Notes under the pieces: generated by a model
The model's database searches: none
Seen by the model: only the letters and a program-made list of their open reading frames with translations
Told to the model about the DNA's origin: nothing
Shown: one piece after another, positions 1 to 8,226 of the stretch
Numbering within the stretch: position 1 is the first letter of the stretch
How the letters are laid out: every line of letters begins with the position of its first letter
Assembly: GCA_965221415.1 (NCBI GenBank)
Contig: OZ244887.1
Coordinates: 1,240,001 to 1,304,000 of the forward strand
Reading direction: 5' to 3'
DNA: 64,000 bases
Source of the DNA: UBA8337 sp965221415
Lineage (GTDB): Bacteria; Pseudomonadota; Alphaproteobacteria; RS24
Position numbers and translations under genes: made by a program

Positions 1-1
1 C

Positions 2-349
2 ACGGGCAATCCAAACGGGCTGCATCGCGAACTGCGCGGCGAAATACTCGATTCAACCATTGTCGCCGAAGTGGCAGGGCAAAGTGTTTTGAACGCCTTG
101 TTGGACATCGCACAAGATGAGCATTTAGCACCCAAAGCTCTGCGCGCACCTTCTGGTGAAATCTATGCCATGGTCGCGCCAACGATTACCAAGGATAACT
201 TCATTCTGGTCACCAAAGACGGCAGCGCACAGCGCATGGATGTCGGTGCGACAGAGGGAACACAAGAGCCATTCCTCGTGACACAAATTATGTCCGATGG
301 CGGTACGCCTTGGTATGTAGAGTTTTGGTACTGGGTTACAGGTCAATAA
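2..349 (+). CDS. 3' end of an unrecognised gene (truncated by window edge)
   Basis: The reading frame is open from the first bases to a TAA stop, giving 115 visible residues, so the true start lies outside the window; a GTG at 71 is in frame but need not be the start. The fragment is soluble-looking, with no membrane segment, and ends in an aromatic-rich stretch (WYVEFWYWVTGQ). I do not recognise a family. It ends 6 nt before the next gene on the same strand, so the two are probably cotranscribed. Confidence 0.6.
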   Translation, partial: TGNPNGLHRELRGEILDSTIVAEVAGQSVLNALLDIAQDEHLAPKALRAPSGEIYAMVAPTITKDNFILVTKDGSAQRMDVGATEGTQEPFLVTQIMSDGGTPWYVEFWYWVTGQ

Positions 350-355
350 TCTTAC

Positions 356-1906
356 ATGAGAAATTTTAAGATAGCCAAAGCCCTTATAGGTGCGTTTTTC
401 GTTTCTCAATTAGTCGCTTGCAGCACCGTTACCGACCCGTTGTTTCGGGAGGTGCCTGTGCCGTTCGAACATTCTTGGGACGAGGCCGTGCACCCTTTCC
501 TTGGGGCAGCGGTCATTGATATTGATGCGGATGGCCGCTTCGAGATATTTGTCGGCGGCGGCAAAGGCGCACCTGATGCGCTTTTGCGTTGGCAGAACGG
601 TGCCTTTAAAAATGTGATTTCCGAAACGGGTCTCTCCTCAATGACAGCGACCCATTCTGCCGTTGCCATCGACATGGATAATGACCGCGATACCGACCTC
701 CTTATCAGCCGAGATGACGGCGTGTATCTCTACACCAACACCGATGGAAAGGGCAGTTTTTCCAAGACGTTCATTGAAATAAACAGCCCTGCAGAATCCG
801 CTCCCTTTAACGTTTCGGTGGCGGATATCGACAATGATGGCGATGGCGATTTATATATCAGCTACTTTGTCGCCTTCCCGTCGTTTCAAAGCGCCACATT
901 CAACGACCTCGAACACGCCAAGCTCAATAGAATGTTGCTCAACCGTGGCGATAATACGTTTATCGACATCACCGAAAAATCTGGCACGGCTGGTAAGGCA
1001 AATACATTTTGTGCTGTCTTTGTTGACCTCGACATGGACGGCTTGCAAGACCTTGTCGTCGGGCAGAACACTTGGGAAGTCGAGATATTCCACAATAATG
1101 GCGACTTGACCTTTTCGCCGATACACACAGACTCTGGATATGGATTTTGGATGGGCGTTGGCGTCGGCGATATCGACGCGGATGGCGACCAAGATTTGTT
1201 TTTCCCGAATGTCGGCACATCAATACCGACCTTGCTCACCATGGGCGACATCGAAGACCGCCAACGGCATACACATGATTGGCTATTGCTGCGCAATGAT
1301 TCAGGCCAAGGCTTTACAAATGTGACCGCGCAATCTGGTCTGCTCGACGATGGCTTTGCTTGGGGCGGCGTATTTGAAGACGTCAATCTGGATGGCAAGC
1401 TCGATTTATTCGTCGCGCAAAATTATATCAAATGGCCTTTCCACAATTTGTGGAAACTCAATAATCGCGCCTATCTCAGCACGGGCGACCACGCCAATCC
1501 CTATTTTGAGGACGCACCTGCTCTGGGATTAGAAAACGCGCATTTCGGCCAGTCATCCTTGATTGTCGATTTTAACGGCGATGGCTATCAAGATTTTCTA
1601 TGGGTGAATATGGACGGGCCCCTACGCGCCTTCACGCGCAAGCCGGTCGGCGATTATATAACCGTCGCATTAGCAGATAATGTGGCCAATCTTGGCGCAA
1701 GGGTTCGTGTTCTGGACAAGAACAACGTCCCTAGCCACACACGAGAAGTGATTGTCGGACAAGGGTTTTTGACCGACCAATCGCCCGAGCTGACATTCGC
1801 TATCCCAGAAAGCGGCGTGAAAGCAGTCGAAGTGACATGGCTCGATGGCCATACCAAAACGATAAAATCACCGACGATTAACCAGACTTTATCAATCCGC
1901 CGTTAA
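356..1906 (+). CDS. FG-GAP/VCBS repeat lipoprotein with C-terminal ASPIC/UnbV domain
   Basis: A 516-residue predicted outer-membrane or periplasmic lipoprotein. Residues 1-22 form a type II signal peptide with lipobox LVAC, so Cys22 would be lipidated. At least seven Asp-rich calcium-type motifs of the DxDxDGxxD kind follow (for example DIDADGDQDLF and DFNGDGYQDFL), the pattern of integrin-like FG-GAP/VCBS beta-propellers. The last 80 or so residues (from about 430) match the ASPIC/UnbV pattern, including a NLGARVRV segment and a QGFLTDQSPELTF segment. Such proteins are usually extracellular binding scaffolds; the ligand is unknown. It starts 6 nt after the upstream gene, with no obvious Shine-Dalgarno, which suggests translational coupling. 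Confidence 0.8.
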   Translation: MRNFKIAKALIGAFFVSQLVACSTVTDPLFREVPVPFEHSWDEAVHPFLGAAVIDIDADGRFEIFVGGGKGAPDALLRWQNGAFKNVISETGLSSMTATHSAVAIDMDNDRDTDLLISRDDGVYLYTNTDGKGSFSKTFIEINSPAESAPFNVSVADIDNDGDGDLYISYFVAFPSFQSATFNDLEHAKLNRMLLNRGDNTFIDITEKSGTAGKANTFCAVFVDLDMDGLQDLVVGQNTWEVEIFHNNGDLTFSPIHTDSGYGFWMGVGVGDIDADGDQDLFFPNVGTSIPTLLTMGDIEDRQRHTHDWLLLRNDSGQGFTNVTAQSGLLDDGFAWGGVFEDVNLDGKLDLFVAQNYIKWPFHNLWKLNNRAYLSTGDHANPYFEDAPALGLENAHFGQSSLIVDFNGDGYQDFLWVNMDGPLRAFTRKPVGDYITVALADNVANLGARVRVLDKNNVPSHTREVIVGQGFLTDQSPELTFAIPESGVKAVEVTWLDGHTKTIKSPTINQTLSIRR

Positions 1907-1909
1907 GCT

Positions 1910-2353
1910 CTAGTCCTTGTTCAGGATATAAGTGAGCATCTCGACGACTTGCTCGGGCGTAGTTGTCCATGCCATTGCGGCGGCGTCGACTTCTTTGAGC
2001 GGGTGGATGATATCCTCATCGTGCAGGGTGATGTAAGGCGTGCCGAGGGCTGCGCAATACCCCGCATCAAACGCCGCATTCCACTGTTTAAACTTGTCGC
2101 CAAAACGCACGACCGCAATATCGCATTGCTCAATCAGGGTTTTGATGCGGATGGCGTTGACCTTGGCGGATTTATGGTCGCGCCAGAAATTATTATCCTC
2201 AGCGCCGAGCAAATCGCCCGCCGCATCGCTTGCGGCGTGGTCGGTTACGGCCGAGGTGAAAATAATATCGAGCTTATTGCGCGCGCACCCTTGCTTAATT
2301 TGGTCGCGCCAATCCGTGTGAATCTCACCCGAAAGATAGACTGTCATGTTCAT
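1910..2353 (-). CDS. ytoQ: YtoQ family protein (nucleoside deoxyribosyltransferase-like fold)
   Basis: A 147-residue protein matching the YtoQ family: it opens MTVYLSGEIHTDWRDQI, followed by TSAVTDHAASD, then FGDKFKQWNAAFDAGY and a C-terminal LKEVDAAAMAWTTTPEQVV stretch. The family has a Rossmann-like fold related to nucleoside 2-deoxyribosyltransferases, but its reaction is not established. I chose the ATG at 2353 because a GAGAGGGG Shine-Dalgarno precedes it and the family pattern begins there; a longer in-frame start at 2377 exists. It converges on the FG-GAP gene with only 3 nt between the stops. Confidence 0.8.
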   Translation of the reverse strand: MNMTVYLSGEIHTDWRDQIKQGCARNKLDIIFTSAVTDHAASDAAGDLLGAEDNNFWRDHKSAKVNAIRIKTLIEQCDIAVVRFGDKFKQWNAAFDAGYCAALGTPYITLHDEDIIHPLKEVDAAAMAWTTTPEQVVEMLTYILNKD

Positions 2354-2387
2354 GGGGTTCCCCTCTCTTACGCACAATAGCGAATGA

Positions 2388-3011
2388 TTACTTTAGACCC
2401 GCTAGCTGAATACCGCCATTATTATTCCAACTGTCATCAGCCAAAACATCCATAAAAAAATTGGCGACGTCCTCCTTGGCAATCGGGCGCGCAAATGTTC
2501 CGTCACCCTGAAAAACACGATATTTCCCATTACCGGGCTTTTCTTTCAAAGCAGCCGGCCGAACAAGAACAGTCGGCACAGTACGCTCTTGAGCAATACG
2601 CGCATCGGCGCGCTCATAATCCATAAAGCCAGATTTTCCGCCAATAAGCTGAAGCATCTGCTTGACCACCCAAGACGTGCCGCCACAGCCAACACTCGAT
2701 ATGAATATACACTTCGGCGGCGCTTTCTCAGATGCAGCCGCTTGAAGTATCGCCCTAGCAGCCGCCTCCATAATGTGGACTTTCTTGACATTTCCCAGAC
2801 AACTGACAGCAATATCCACGCCCTGCATCACACGCGAAACATCCTGCGGATTCAACACATCGCCCTCCACCTTGGTTAATTTCGCGTGGTCTTGCAACTT
2901 AGACGGCGCGCGAACAAGCGCGCTCACCTCATGGCCTCCGCTAAGAGCCTTGTTTAAAAAATGCTGACCAACCGCACCCGTCGCGCCAAATAATGCAATT
3001 TTCGTTGACAT
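2388..3011 (-). CDS. NAD(P)-binding NmrA-like atypical short-chain dehydrogenase
   Basis: A 207-residue Rossmann protein. A GATGAVG dinucleotide-binding loop lies at residues 9-15, followed by a LVRAPSK strand end, a DIAVSCLGN segment and IFISSVGCGG. This is the arrangement of the NAD(P)H-binding PF13460/NmrA group of atypical SDRs, which act as reductases or redox sensors. The classical Tyr-x3-Lys pair is not evident. The ATG at 3011 puts the nucleotide loop at the very N-terminus as expected; the open frame extends about 55 codons upstream without a good start. It is divergent from the nitrilase gene, sharing a 100-bp AT-rich spacer. Confidence 0.75.
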   Translation of the reverse strand: MSTKIALFGATGAVGQHFLNKALSGGHEVSALVRAPSKLQDHAKLTKVEGDVLNPQDVSRVMQGVDIAVSCLGNVKKVHIMEAAARAILQAAASEKAPPKCIFISSVGCGGTSWVVKQMLQLIGGKSGFMDYERADARIAQERTVPTVLVRPAALKEKPGNGKYRVFQGDGTFARPIAKEDVANFFMDVLADDSWNNNGGIQLAGLK

Positions 3012-3044
3012 AAAGTTTTTCCAATTCTTTACTTCATAATAATT

Positions 3045-3050
3045 ATTATA
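3045..3050 (-). promoter_or_regulatory. candidate -10 box for the NmrA-like gene
   Basis: On the minus strand this reads TATAAT, a perfect -10 hexamer, about 33 bp upstream of the ATG at 3011 in an AT-rich spacer between two divergent genes. No convincing -35 box lies at the standard distance, so support is weak. Confidence 0.25.
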
Positions 3051-3111
3051 CCACGATAAGAATGTAAAATCGCACATCAATAATTTCAAAAATATGTTAA
3101 GGGAGCAGAAA

Positions 3112-4080
3112 ATGAAAACAAAAGTTGCCGCCCTGCAAATGGAGGCGAAAGTTGCAGACCTTCCATATAACCTCACGCAAGCTGAGCGATTGATTGACGA
3201 GGCAGGAGAAAAGGGCGCAAAATTTATTGCCTTGCCCGAATTTTTTACAACCCAGATTGTTTATGATGAGCGCCTATTCTCCTGCTCCCTACCCCCTGAA
3301 AATATGGCATTAGATTTGTTGACCCAAAAGGCGGCGAAATATCAGGCACGGATTGGCGGCTCCTATTTGGAAATGCGCGATGGCGATGTATATAACACTT
3401 ATGTTCTTGTTGAGCCGAATGGCAAAGTGCATCGGCACGATAAAGATTTGCCAACAATGGTGGAGAATAGTTTTTATGTTGGCGGTAGTGATGATGGTTT
3501 GTGTGAAACGCAAGACGGCAATATCGGAATTGCCATGTGCTGGGAAATGATACGAAGCCAAACGGCGCGCAGACTTCGCGGCAAAGTAGACTTGCTCATG
3601 ACAGGCAGCCATTGGTGGGGCACTCCTGACTGGGCTATTTTTGGTCCTCGGCATAGCAATAAATATGATGTCGGTAATCAAAATATGATGCATGTAACGC
3701 CCGGCAAACTTGCAGAATTGATTGGCGCGCCTTTGCTCCATGCGGGGCATGCGGGCGCACTGAGTGGCGAGATGCTGATGCTACCATTCACAAACATCGC
3801 CTCTAAAGTTAATCTGTATCTGATTGGTGAAACGCAAATTATAGATAAGGACGGAAACATGATTGCCTGCCTTGCGCCCGAAAAGGGTGCGGGGGTTATT
3901 AGCGGCGATATTGAAATTGCAAGGGTTGAACCCCGCGCGGAAATCCCAGATAGGTTTTGGCTTCCACCCAAGATGGGTCTTATTAAGATGTTCTGGTGGC
4001 ACCAAAATTTATGCGGCAAGAGCGCCTATCGCAGAGCAAAGAAGAATAATATGCTAACCACATATAAGAGTAACAATTAG
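3112..4080 (+). CDS. carbon-nitrogen hydrolase (nitrilase superfamily)
   Basis: A 322-residue cytoplasmic amidohydrolase of the nitrilase superfamily, which cleaves non-peptide C-N bonds through a Glu-Lys-Cys triad. Visible residues are Glu43 (ALPEFF), Lys111 (HDKDLPT) and Cys143 (AMCWEMIRS). The MTGSHWWG segment is unusual, and the enzyme branch and substrate cannot be assigned. The ATG at 3112 follows an AAGGGAG Shine-Dalgarno; a 6-codon longer start at 3094 would overlap that signal. The gene is divergent from the NmrA-like gene and followed 36 nt later by the Sel1 gene. Confidence 0.85.
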   Translation: MKTKVAALQMEAKVADLPYNLTQAERLIDEAGEKGAKFIALPEFFTTQIVYDERLFSCSLPPENMALDLLTQKAAKYQARIGGSYLEMRDGDVYNTYVLVEPNGKVHRHDKDLPTMVENSFYVGGSDDGLCETQDGNIGIAMCWEMIRSQTARRLRGKVDLLMTGSHWWGTPDWAIFGPRHSNKYDVGNQNMMHVTPGKLAELIGAPLLHAGHAGALSGEMLMLPFTNIASKVNLYLIGETQIIDKDGNMIACLAPEKGAGVISGDIEIARVEPRAEIPDRFWLPPKMGLIKMFWWHQNLCGKSAYRRAKKNNMLTTYKSNN

Positions 4081-4116
4081 CGCTGAAATATCTGGCTTAA
4101 AAACGAGAGAAAAACA

Positions 4117-5004
4117 ATGAAACAAATAGCCCTCACACTACTTACACTGTTCTTCATTCTGTCTGGTGTCGCCGTTTATCTTAATTGGGATAATGAAGCG
4201 ACGGTGGCGGTATACAGGTTTGCCGCCGAACGGGGGTATGCCGATGCGCAATACAAGCTTGGTGTAATGTACGCCAAAGGAAAAAATGTGCCGAAGGATG
4301 ATATGGCAACGGTGACAAAATGGATTAAACTTGCGGCTGAACAGGGAAATGCTGATGCGCAATACAGACTGGGTGTGATGCACGCCAAAGGACGGGATGT
4401 GCCGAGGGATGATAAGGCGGCAGTGGAGTGGTATAAACGCGCGGCTGAACAGGGAAATGCTGATGCGCAATACAGTCTGGGTGTGATGTACAGCGATGGA
4501 ACAGGTGTACCGCAAGACGATAGGACAGCAGCGAAATGGTTTAGGCTTGCTGCCGAACAGGGGGATACCCATGCTCAATTCTATTTGGGTATGATGTACC
4601 GAAACGGAGAAGGTGTGCCGCAGGATTATAAGGCGGCAGCAAAATGGTTCAGGCTTGCTGCCGAACAGAGGGATGTCTATGCCCAATACTGGCTAGGTGG
4701 GATGTACCAAGGCGGACAAGGTGTGTTGCAAGATGATAAGATGGCGGTGGAATGGTATAGGCGTGCCGCCGAACAGGGGTTTGCCGAGGCTCAAATCCTT
4801 CTAGGTTTCATGTATAGCCAAGGAAAAGGTGTGCTCCAAGACAATGTCGCTGCGCATATGTGGTATAATATTTCCGCATCATCTGGGAATAAGGATGCAG
4901 CAGAATCCAGAGGTTATTTGGCAGAAGATATGACCCCTGCTGACATCGCTGAAGCCCAAAAACTTGCCCATGAATGTGTCGAAAAGAATTATAAAGGCTG
5001 TTAG
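4117..5004 (+). CDS. Sel1-repeat (TPR-like) exported protein
   Basis: A 295-residue protein with an N-terminal hydrophobic segment (about residues 4-22) that is a signal peptide or anchor. At least six 36-residue Sel1-like repeats follow, each with an ADAQYxLGxMYxxGxxVPxD core and an AAxWxxxAAEQG helix. The C-terminal NVAAHMWYNISASSG and AEAQKLAHECVEK portion is typical of the last repeat and cap. Sel1 repeats mediate protein-protein contacts at the envelope; the partner is unknown. Neighbouring repeats are nearly identical in DNA, indicating recent unit duplication. It ends 7 nt from the convergent AbiV gene. Confidence 0.85.
   Translation: MKQIALTLLTLFFILSGVAVYLNWDNEATVAVYRFAAERGYADAQYKLGVMYAKGKNVPKDDMATVTKWIKLAAEQGNADAQYRLGVMHAKGRDVPRDDKAAVEWYKRAAEQGNADAQYSLGVMYSDGTGVPQDDRTAAKWFRLAAEQGDTHAQFYLGMMYRNGEGVPQDYKAAAKWFRLAAEQRDVYAQYWLGGMYQGGQGVLQDDKMAVEWYRRAAEQGFAEAQILLGFMYSQGKGVLQDNVAAHMWYNISASSGNKDAAESRGYLAEDMTPADIAEAQKLAHECVEKNYKGC
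4333..4380 (+). repeat. near-identical Sel1 unit DNA repeat, copy 1
   Basis: A 48-bp stretch matches 4441-4488 at 47 of 48 positions, exactly 108 bp (36 codons) away, so one Sel1 unit has duplicated or been converted recently. The longest identical run is 35 bp. Confidence 0.85.
4441..4488 (+). repeat. near-identical Sel1 unit DNA repeat, copy 2
   Basis: Partner of 4333-4380. It encodes the AAEQGNADAQYSLGVM part of the following repeat unit. The next copies (from about 4549 and 4657) have diverged much further. Confidence 0.85.
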
Positions 5005-5011
5005 AAAGTTT

Positions 5012-5878
5012 CTAGCTATTTTGCGTACCTTCAATATCTAAACCAATCTGATTTTCAAAAGCCTTAACTTCGTTAAGTAAATCGTCCCAATCCCAAGGAA
5101 AGAAACCGACAACTTCCGCCATAATTTCTCCACTAAGAACGCAAAGTTTTTCTGATAATTCTTTATCAATAACTTGATTAGGAAGAAAGATTTCCCCGTC
5201 TTTGTAATCAATGTAAAGAGAGGAATTCCTTAGATTCATCAATTGATTGCTCTCAGCAAGCTCTATCATTTTATTTATAAAATCTATGCCTAAGATTCTA
5301 TCCATTCTAGCATTAACTAAGCAACCAGACATAACGCCAATAAATAATTTAGATTTGTGATTTGCAAAGAATTTGCTTGGTTTTATGTTGTTATCAGCGT
5401 CTTTTCTAAATATGTCCATCCAAGCGAAATTTAGTTTCGCTGTTTCTTCAATCGTTAAAATAGAAAGAAAAACTGAAAGGGGATAGTCGCCATCTTCATA
5501 AAACGTTTTTGATTTGATCCAAGTGCTTTTTACATGTGCGACAAGAGCCTCATAGGCATCAACTCTCTCTTCAAATGTATTACCATTTAGGATGTTTGGG
5601 CGCGTGGGGAGTATCTCACCCAAATGGTCTGTATATTTGAGGTAACGCTCCATAACATTTTTCTCTTTTATGGCTTTTTCAAATAATTGTTTACTGTTAA
5701 TGCCTTTCTCTTTTTCTAGCACTTTGTCACATTCTAAAATTATTGCCTCGAACCATTTTTCTAAGCCCTCTAAACCCTCTTTTAAATCCTCTTTTGTTCG
5801 TTCTTTTGTCAAAACATCACCGAATTGCGGATGCGGATTTACAAACTCCTCTAAATATTTTTTATATTTTTCTTTCAT
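5012..5878 (-). CDS. AbiV family abortive-infection-like protein
   Basis: A 288-residue protein whose C-terminal two thirds carries the AbiV pattern: helix YEDGDYPLSVFLSILTIEET (in place of the usual alanine-rich helix ending in EEIGK), then a FFANHKSKL block, and LRNSSLYIDYKDGE followed by a Pro-containing FLPNQVI. AbiV of lactococci aborts phage infection; Pfam groups it with HEPN-like folds. About 95 N-terminal residues are charged and probably helical. The gene is strikingly AT-rich compared with guaA next door, which suggests transfer. The ATG at 5878 is used; a TTG lies five codons upstream. A degenerate guaA-end copy sits immediately upstream (5880-5910). Confidence 0.65.
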   Translation of the reverse strand: MKEKYKKYLEEFVNPHPQFGDVLTKERTKEDLKEGLEGLEKWFEAIILECDKVLEKEKGINSKQLFEKAIKEKNVMERYLKYTDHLGEILPTRPNILNGNTFEERVDAYEALVAHVKSTWIKSKTFYEDGDYPLSVFLSILTIEETAKLNFAWMDIFRKDADNNIKPSKFFANHKSKLFIGVMSGCLVNARMDRILGIDFINKMIELAESNQLMNLRNSSLYIDYKDGEIFLPNQVIDKELSEKLCVLSGEIMAEVVGFFPWDWDDLLNEVKAFENQIGLDIEGTQNS

Positions 5879-5879
5879 T

Positions 5880-5910
5880 TTATTCCCATTCAATCGCGCC
5901 TAGCGATTTT
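5880..5910 (-). repeat. degenerate copy of the guaA 3' end (putative attachment-site scar)
   Basis: On the minus strand these 31 bp match the last 31 bp of guaA (6185-6215) at 26 positions. In the corresponding frame they would encode KSLGAIEWE and a stop, against KPPGTIEWE and a stop in guaA. The copy lies between the ABM gene stop and the AbiV start. The guaA 3' end is an established integration hotspot for genomic islands, so this is read as an att-type duplication. Confidence 0.7.
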
Positions 5911-5912
5911 GC

Positions 5913-6185
5913 TTAGGCTTCTTCAACCTCATAAAATCTTTCGACATTTTTCGTAATCGCGCCCCACTCGCTGGCTTTGACCCTTTTTTGATGCGCGTCG
6001 AACGCGGCGCGGTCTGTAAATGTTTCAAAAACATTGAACACACATTCATCACAACTATCTTGTTCAACTGTAAATTCAAGGCAGCCATCTTCGTTTAAGG
6101 TAGCGCGAATATGGTCATCCAGATTATTTTTTATCGTTTCAAGTTCCGCTAACCGAACCTTGATATAGCCTTTCAGAATAATCAT
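5913..6185 (-). CDS. antibiotic biosynthesis monooxygenase (ABM) domain protein
   Basis: A 90-residue dimeric alpha/beta-barrel-like protein: strand IILKGYIKV, helix, GCLEFTVEQD, then VFNVFETFTDRAAFDAHQ and a final IFY-type strand (VERFYEVEEA). This is the layout of ABM/YgiN-type quinol or heme-linked monooxygenases, though the substrate cannot be assigned. The ATG overlaps the guaA stop (TAATG), so it is translationally coupled to guaA. It is enclosed between the guaA end and the degenerate copy of that end at 5880-5910, so it may itself be cargo of an old insertion. Confidence 0.75.
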   Translation of the reverse strand: MIILKGYIKVRLAELETIKNNLDDHIRATLNEDGCLEFTVEQDSCDECVFNVFETFTDRAAFDAHQKRVKASEWGAITKNVERFYEVEEA

Positions 6186-6215
6186 TATTCCCACTCAATC
6201 GTGCCGGGCGGTTTT
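6185..6215 (-). repeat. guaA 3' terminus, presumed attachment-site half
   Basis: The final 31 bp of guaA, paired with the degenerate copy at 5880-5910 (26 of 31 identical, same orientation, 274 bp of intervening DNA). It includes the stop codon and preserves the GuaA C-terminus, as expected if a site-specific integrase used this end. Confidence 0.65.
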
Positions 6216-7729
6216 GACGTGATGTCATAGACCACGCGGTTAATGCCCCGCACTTCGTTGATGATGCGCGTTGAGACGCGCCCTAAAAAATCATGCGGGA
6301 AGGGATAATAGTCTGCCGTCATGCCGTCGGTCGAGGTGACCGCCCGTAGTGCGCAAACATATTCATATGTGCGGCTATCGCCCATCACGCCGACCGTGCG
6401 CACGGGCAGCAGCACGGCGAATGCCTGCCAAATCTCATCATATAGGCCGCTTTCGCGGATTTCATCGAGGTAGACCGCGTCTGCTTTGCGCAAGATATCT
6501 AGCTTTTCAGCCGTAATCTCCCCCGGAATACGGATTGCCAGTCCCGGCCCCGGAAAAGGATGCCGCCCGACAAACGCATCGGGCAAGCCCAACTCTCGAC
6601 CAAGCGCGCGGACTTCGTCTTTAAACAATTCGCGCACTGGCTCGACCAGTTGCATGTTCATGCGTTCTGGCAGGCCGCCGACATTGTGGTGACTTTTAAT
6701 CGTCACGCTGGGCCCGCCCGTGAAAGAAACGCTTTCGATAACATCAGGATAAAGCGTGCCTTGCGCGAGGAAATCTGCCCCGCCGACCGCCTTGGCTTCG
6801 GCTTCGAACACATCGATAAATGTGCCGCCGATAATCTTGCGCTTCTCCTCTGGGTCAGAGACGCCATCGAGCTTGCCCAGAAATAAATCAGCCGCGTTTT
6901 TATGCACCAGCTTAATGTTGAAATGATCGCGAAACAGGCCGACGACTTCTTCGCTTTCGCCGGCGCGCATCATGCCCGTATCGACATAAACGCAACTGAG
7001 CTGCGCCCCAATCGCCTCGTGCAGCAGCACCGCCACGACCGAGCTATCCACACCCCCCGACAGACCGCAAATCACGCGCCCCTCGCCCACCTGAGCGCGA
7101 ATATCAGCAATCGCCTTGTCGCGGAACGCCGCCATCGTCCAGTCGCCCGAACAACCCGCGATATTATGCGTAAAGTTTTTCAACATCTGCGCACCATCTG
7201 GCGTATGCACCACTTCGGGGTGAAACTGCACGCCATAAATCTTCTGCGATTCATGCGCCACCGCCGCATAGGGCGCGTTTTGCGACGTGCCAATAACATC
7301 AAACCCTTCCGGCAATTTATCGACACGGTCGCCGTGGCTCATCCACACTTGCACGCTATCGCCCGCACCGCCAATGCCCTCAAACAAGGGCGAAGCAGAT
7401 TTAATATCTAGCATGGCGCGACCAAACTCACGCTCGTTAGAAGCCTCAACCGCGCCGCCCAATTGCGCGCATAATGTTTGCTGACCATAGCAAATACCCA
7501 AAAGCGGCACACCCGAAGCCAAAATATTTTCCGGAATACGCGGCGTGTCGATATCGGCCACCGAGTTCGGCCCGCCCGACAATATCACCGCCTTCGGGTC
7601 GATTTCGGCGAACGCATCGGCGGCTGCATTAAACGGCACAATCTCGCAATAAACGCCACTCTCGCGAACGCGGCGCGCAATCAGCTGCGTCACCTGCGAG
7701 CCAAAATCTACAATCAAAATGCGGTCCAT
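6185..7729 (-). CDS. guaA: GMP synthase (glutamine-hydrolysing)
   Basis: A 514-residue enzyme converting XMP, ATP and glutamine to GMP in the last step of guanine nucleotide synthesis. The class I glutamine amidotransferase domain shows nucleophile Cys80 (GICYGQQ) and the His170/Glu172 pair (VQFHPE). The ATP pyrophosphatase domain has the PP-loop GLSGGVDSS at 222-230, and the dimerisation domain ends GTIEWE, the conserved GuaA terminus. Length and motifs are normal and the gene appears intact. It sits in a leftward operon after the TPR gene (2 nt gap) and is coupled to the ABM gene. Confidence 0.97.
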   Translation of the reverse strand: MDRILIVDFGSQVTQLIARRVRESGVYCEIVPFNAAADAFAEIDPKAVILSGGPNSVADIDTPRIPENILASGVPLLGICYGQQTLCAQLGGAVEASNEREFGRAMLDIKSASPLFEGIGGAGDSVQVWMSHGDRVDKLPEGFDVIGTSQNAPYAAVAHESQKIYGVQFHPEVVHTPDGAQMLKNFTHNIAGCSGDWTMAAFRDKAIADIRAQVGEGRVICGLSGGVDSSVVAVLLHEAIGAQLSCVYVDTGMMRAGESEEVVGLFRDHFNIKLVHKNAADLFLGKLDGVSDPEEKRKIIGGTFIDVFEAEAKAVGGADFLAQGTLYPDVIESVSFTGGPSVTIKSHHNVGGLPERMNMQLVEPVRELFKDEVRALGRELGLPDAFVGRHPFPGPGLAIRIPGEITAEKLDILRKADAVYLDEIRESGLYDEIWQAFAVLLPVRTVGVMGDSRTYEYVCALRAVTSTDGMTADYYPFPHDFLGRVSTRIINEVRGINRVVYDITSKPPGTIEWE

Positions 7730-7731
7730 GA

Positions 7732-8196
7732 TTATTCCTCTTGCGCGCGCTTCTTATCTATCGCTTCGGCTAATTGATGCGCCGCATCGCACGGCGCAGC
7801 ACACACACGCTGCAAAGACTCAAGCGACTTCTCCGCCTGCTCAATATCGCCGACATCAAGCGCCGCATCGGCATGCATCTTCAAGGCTTTCGGGTCGCCC
7901 GGCTCGATTTCCAAACCAACCGAAATAAGCCGCAAGCCTTCCTCTTTATTATCGAGCTTGCGCTGCGCCTCGCCCTTCAGCAAATACGCCCGCGCATTTG
8001 ACGGGTCAGATGTCAGCGCCAAATTGAGCAACGCATCAGCCTCGCCCGCTTTATTATCAGCAAGCTGGCGGGCGGCATCCTCAACCAATCTGGCCGACAG
8101 GCTACGGTATTTATCCGACACCGCATGCGCCACCCCCACACCAAACGCCAAAACAACAATCAGCGCGGCACAATAAATTTGTGATGTATTAATCAT
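7732..8196 (-). CDS. exported TPR-like protein
   Basis: A 154-residue protein with an N-terminal signal peptide or anchor (about residues 1-25, ending AHA). Two or three tetratricopeptide-like units follow, for example LLNLALTSDPSNARAYLLKG and LISVGLEIEPGDPKALKMHA. A CAAPC motif lies near the C-terminus. It probably acts in the periplasm as a binding scaffold; no specific role can be named. The ATG at 8196 places the signal peptide at the start; an ATG five codons earlier is possible. It lies between the RsmB-like gene and guaA in a tight operon. Confidence 0.7.
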   Translation of the reverse strand: MINTSQIYCAALIVVLAFGVGVAHAVSDKYRSLSARLVEDAARQLADNKAGEADALLNLALTSDPSNARAYLLKGEAQRKLDNKEEGLRLISVGLEIEPGDPKALKMHADAALDVGDIEQAEKSLESLQRVCAAPCDAAHQLAEAIDKKRAQEE

Positions 8197-8226
8197 GCTT
8201 TTGTCTCGCAACTTTGCCCATGAAAA

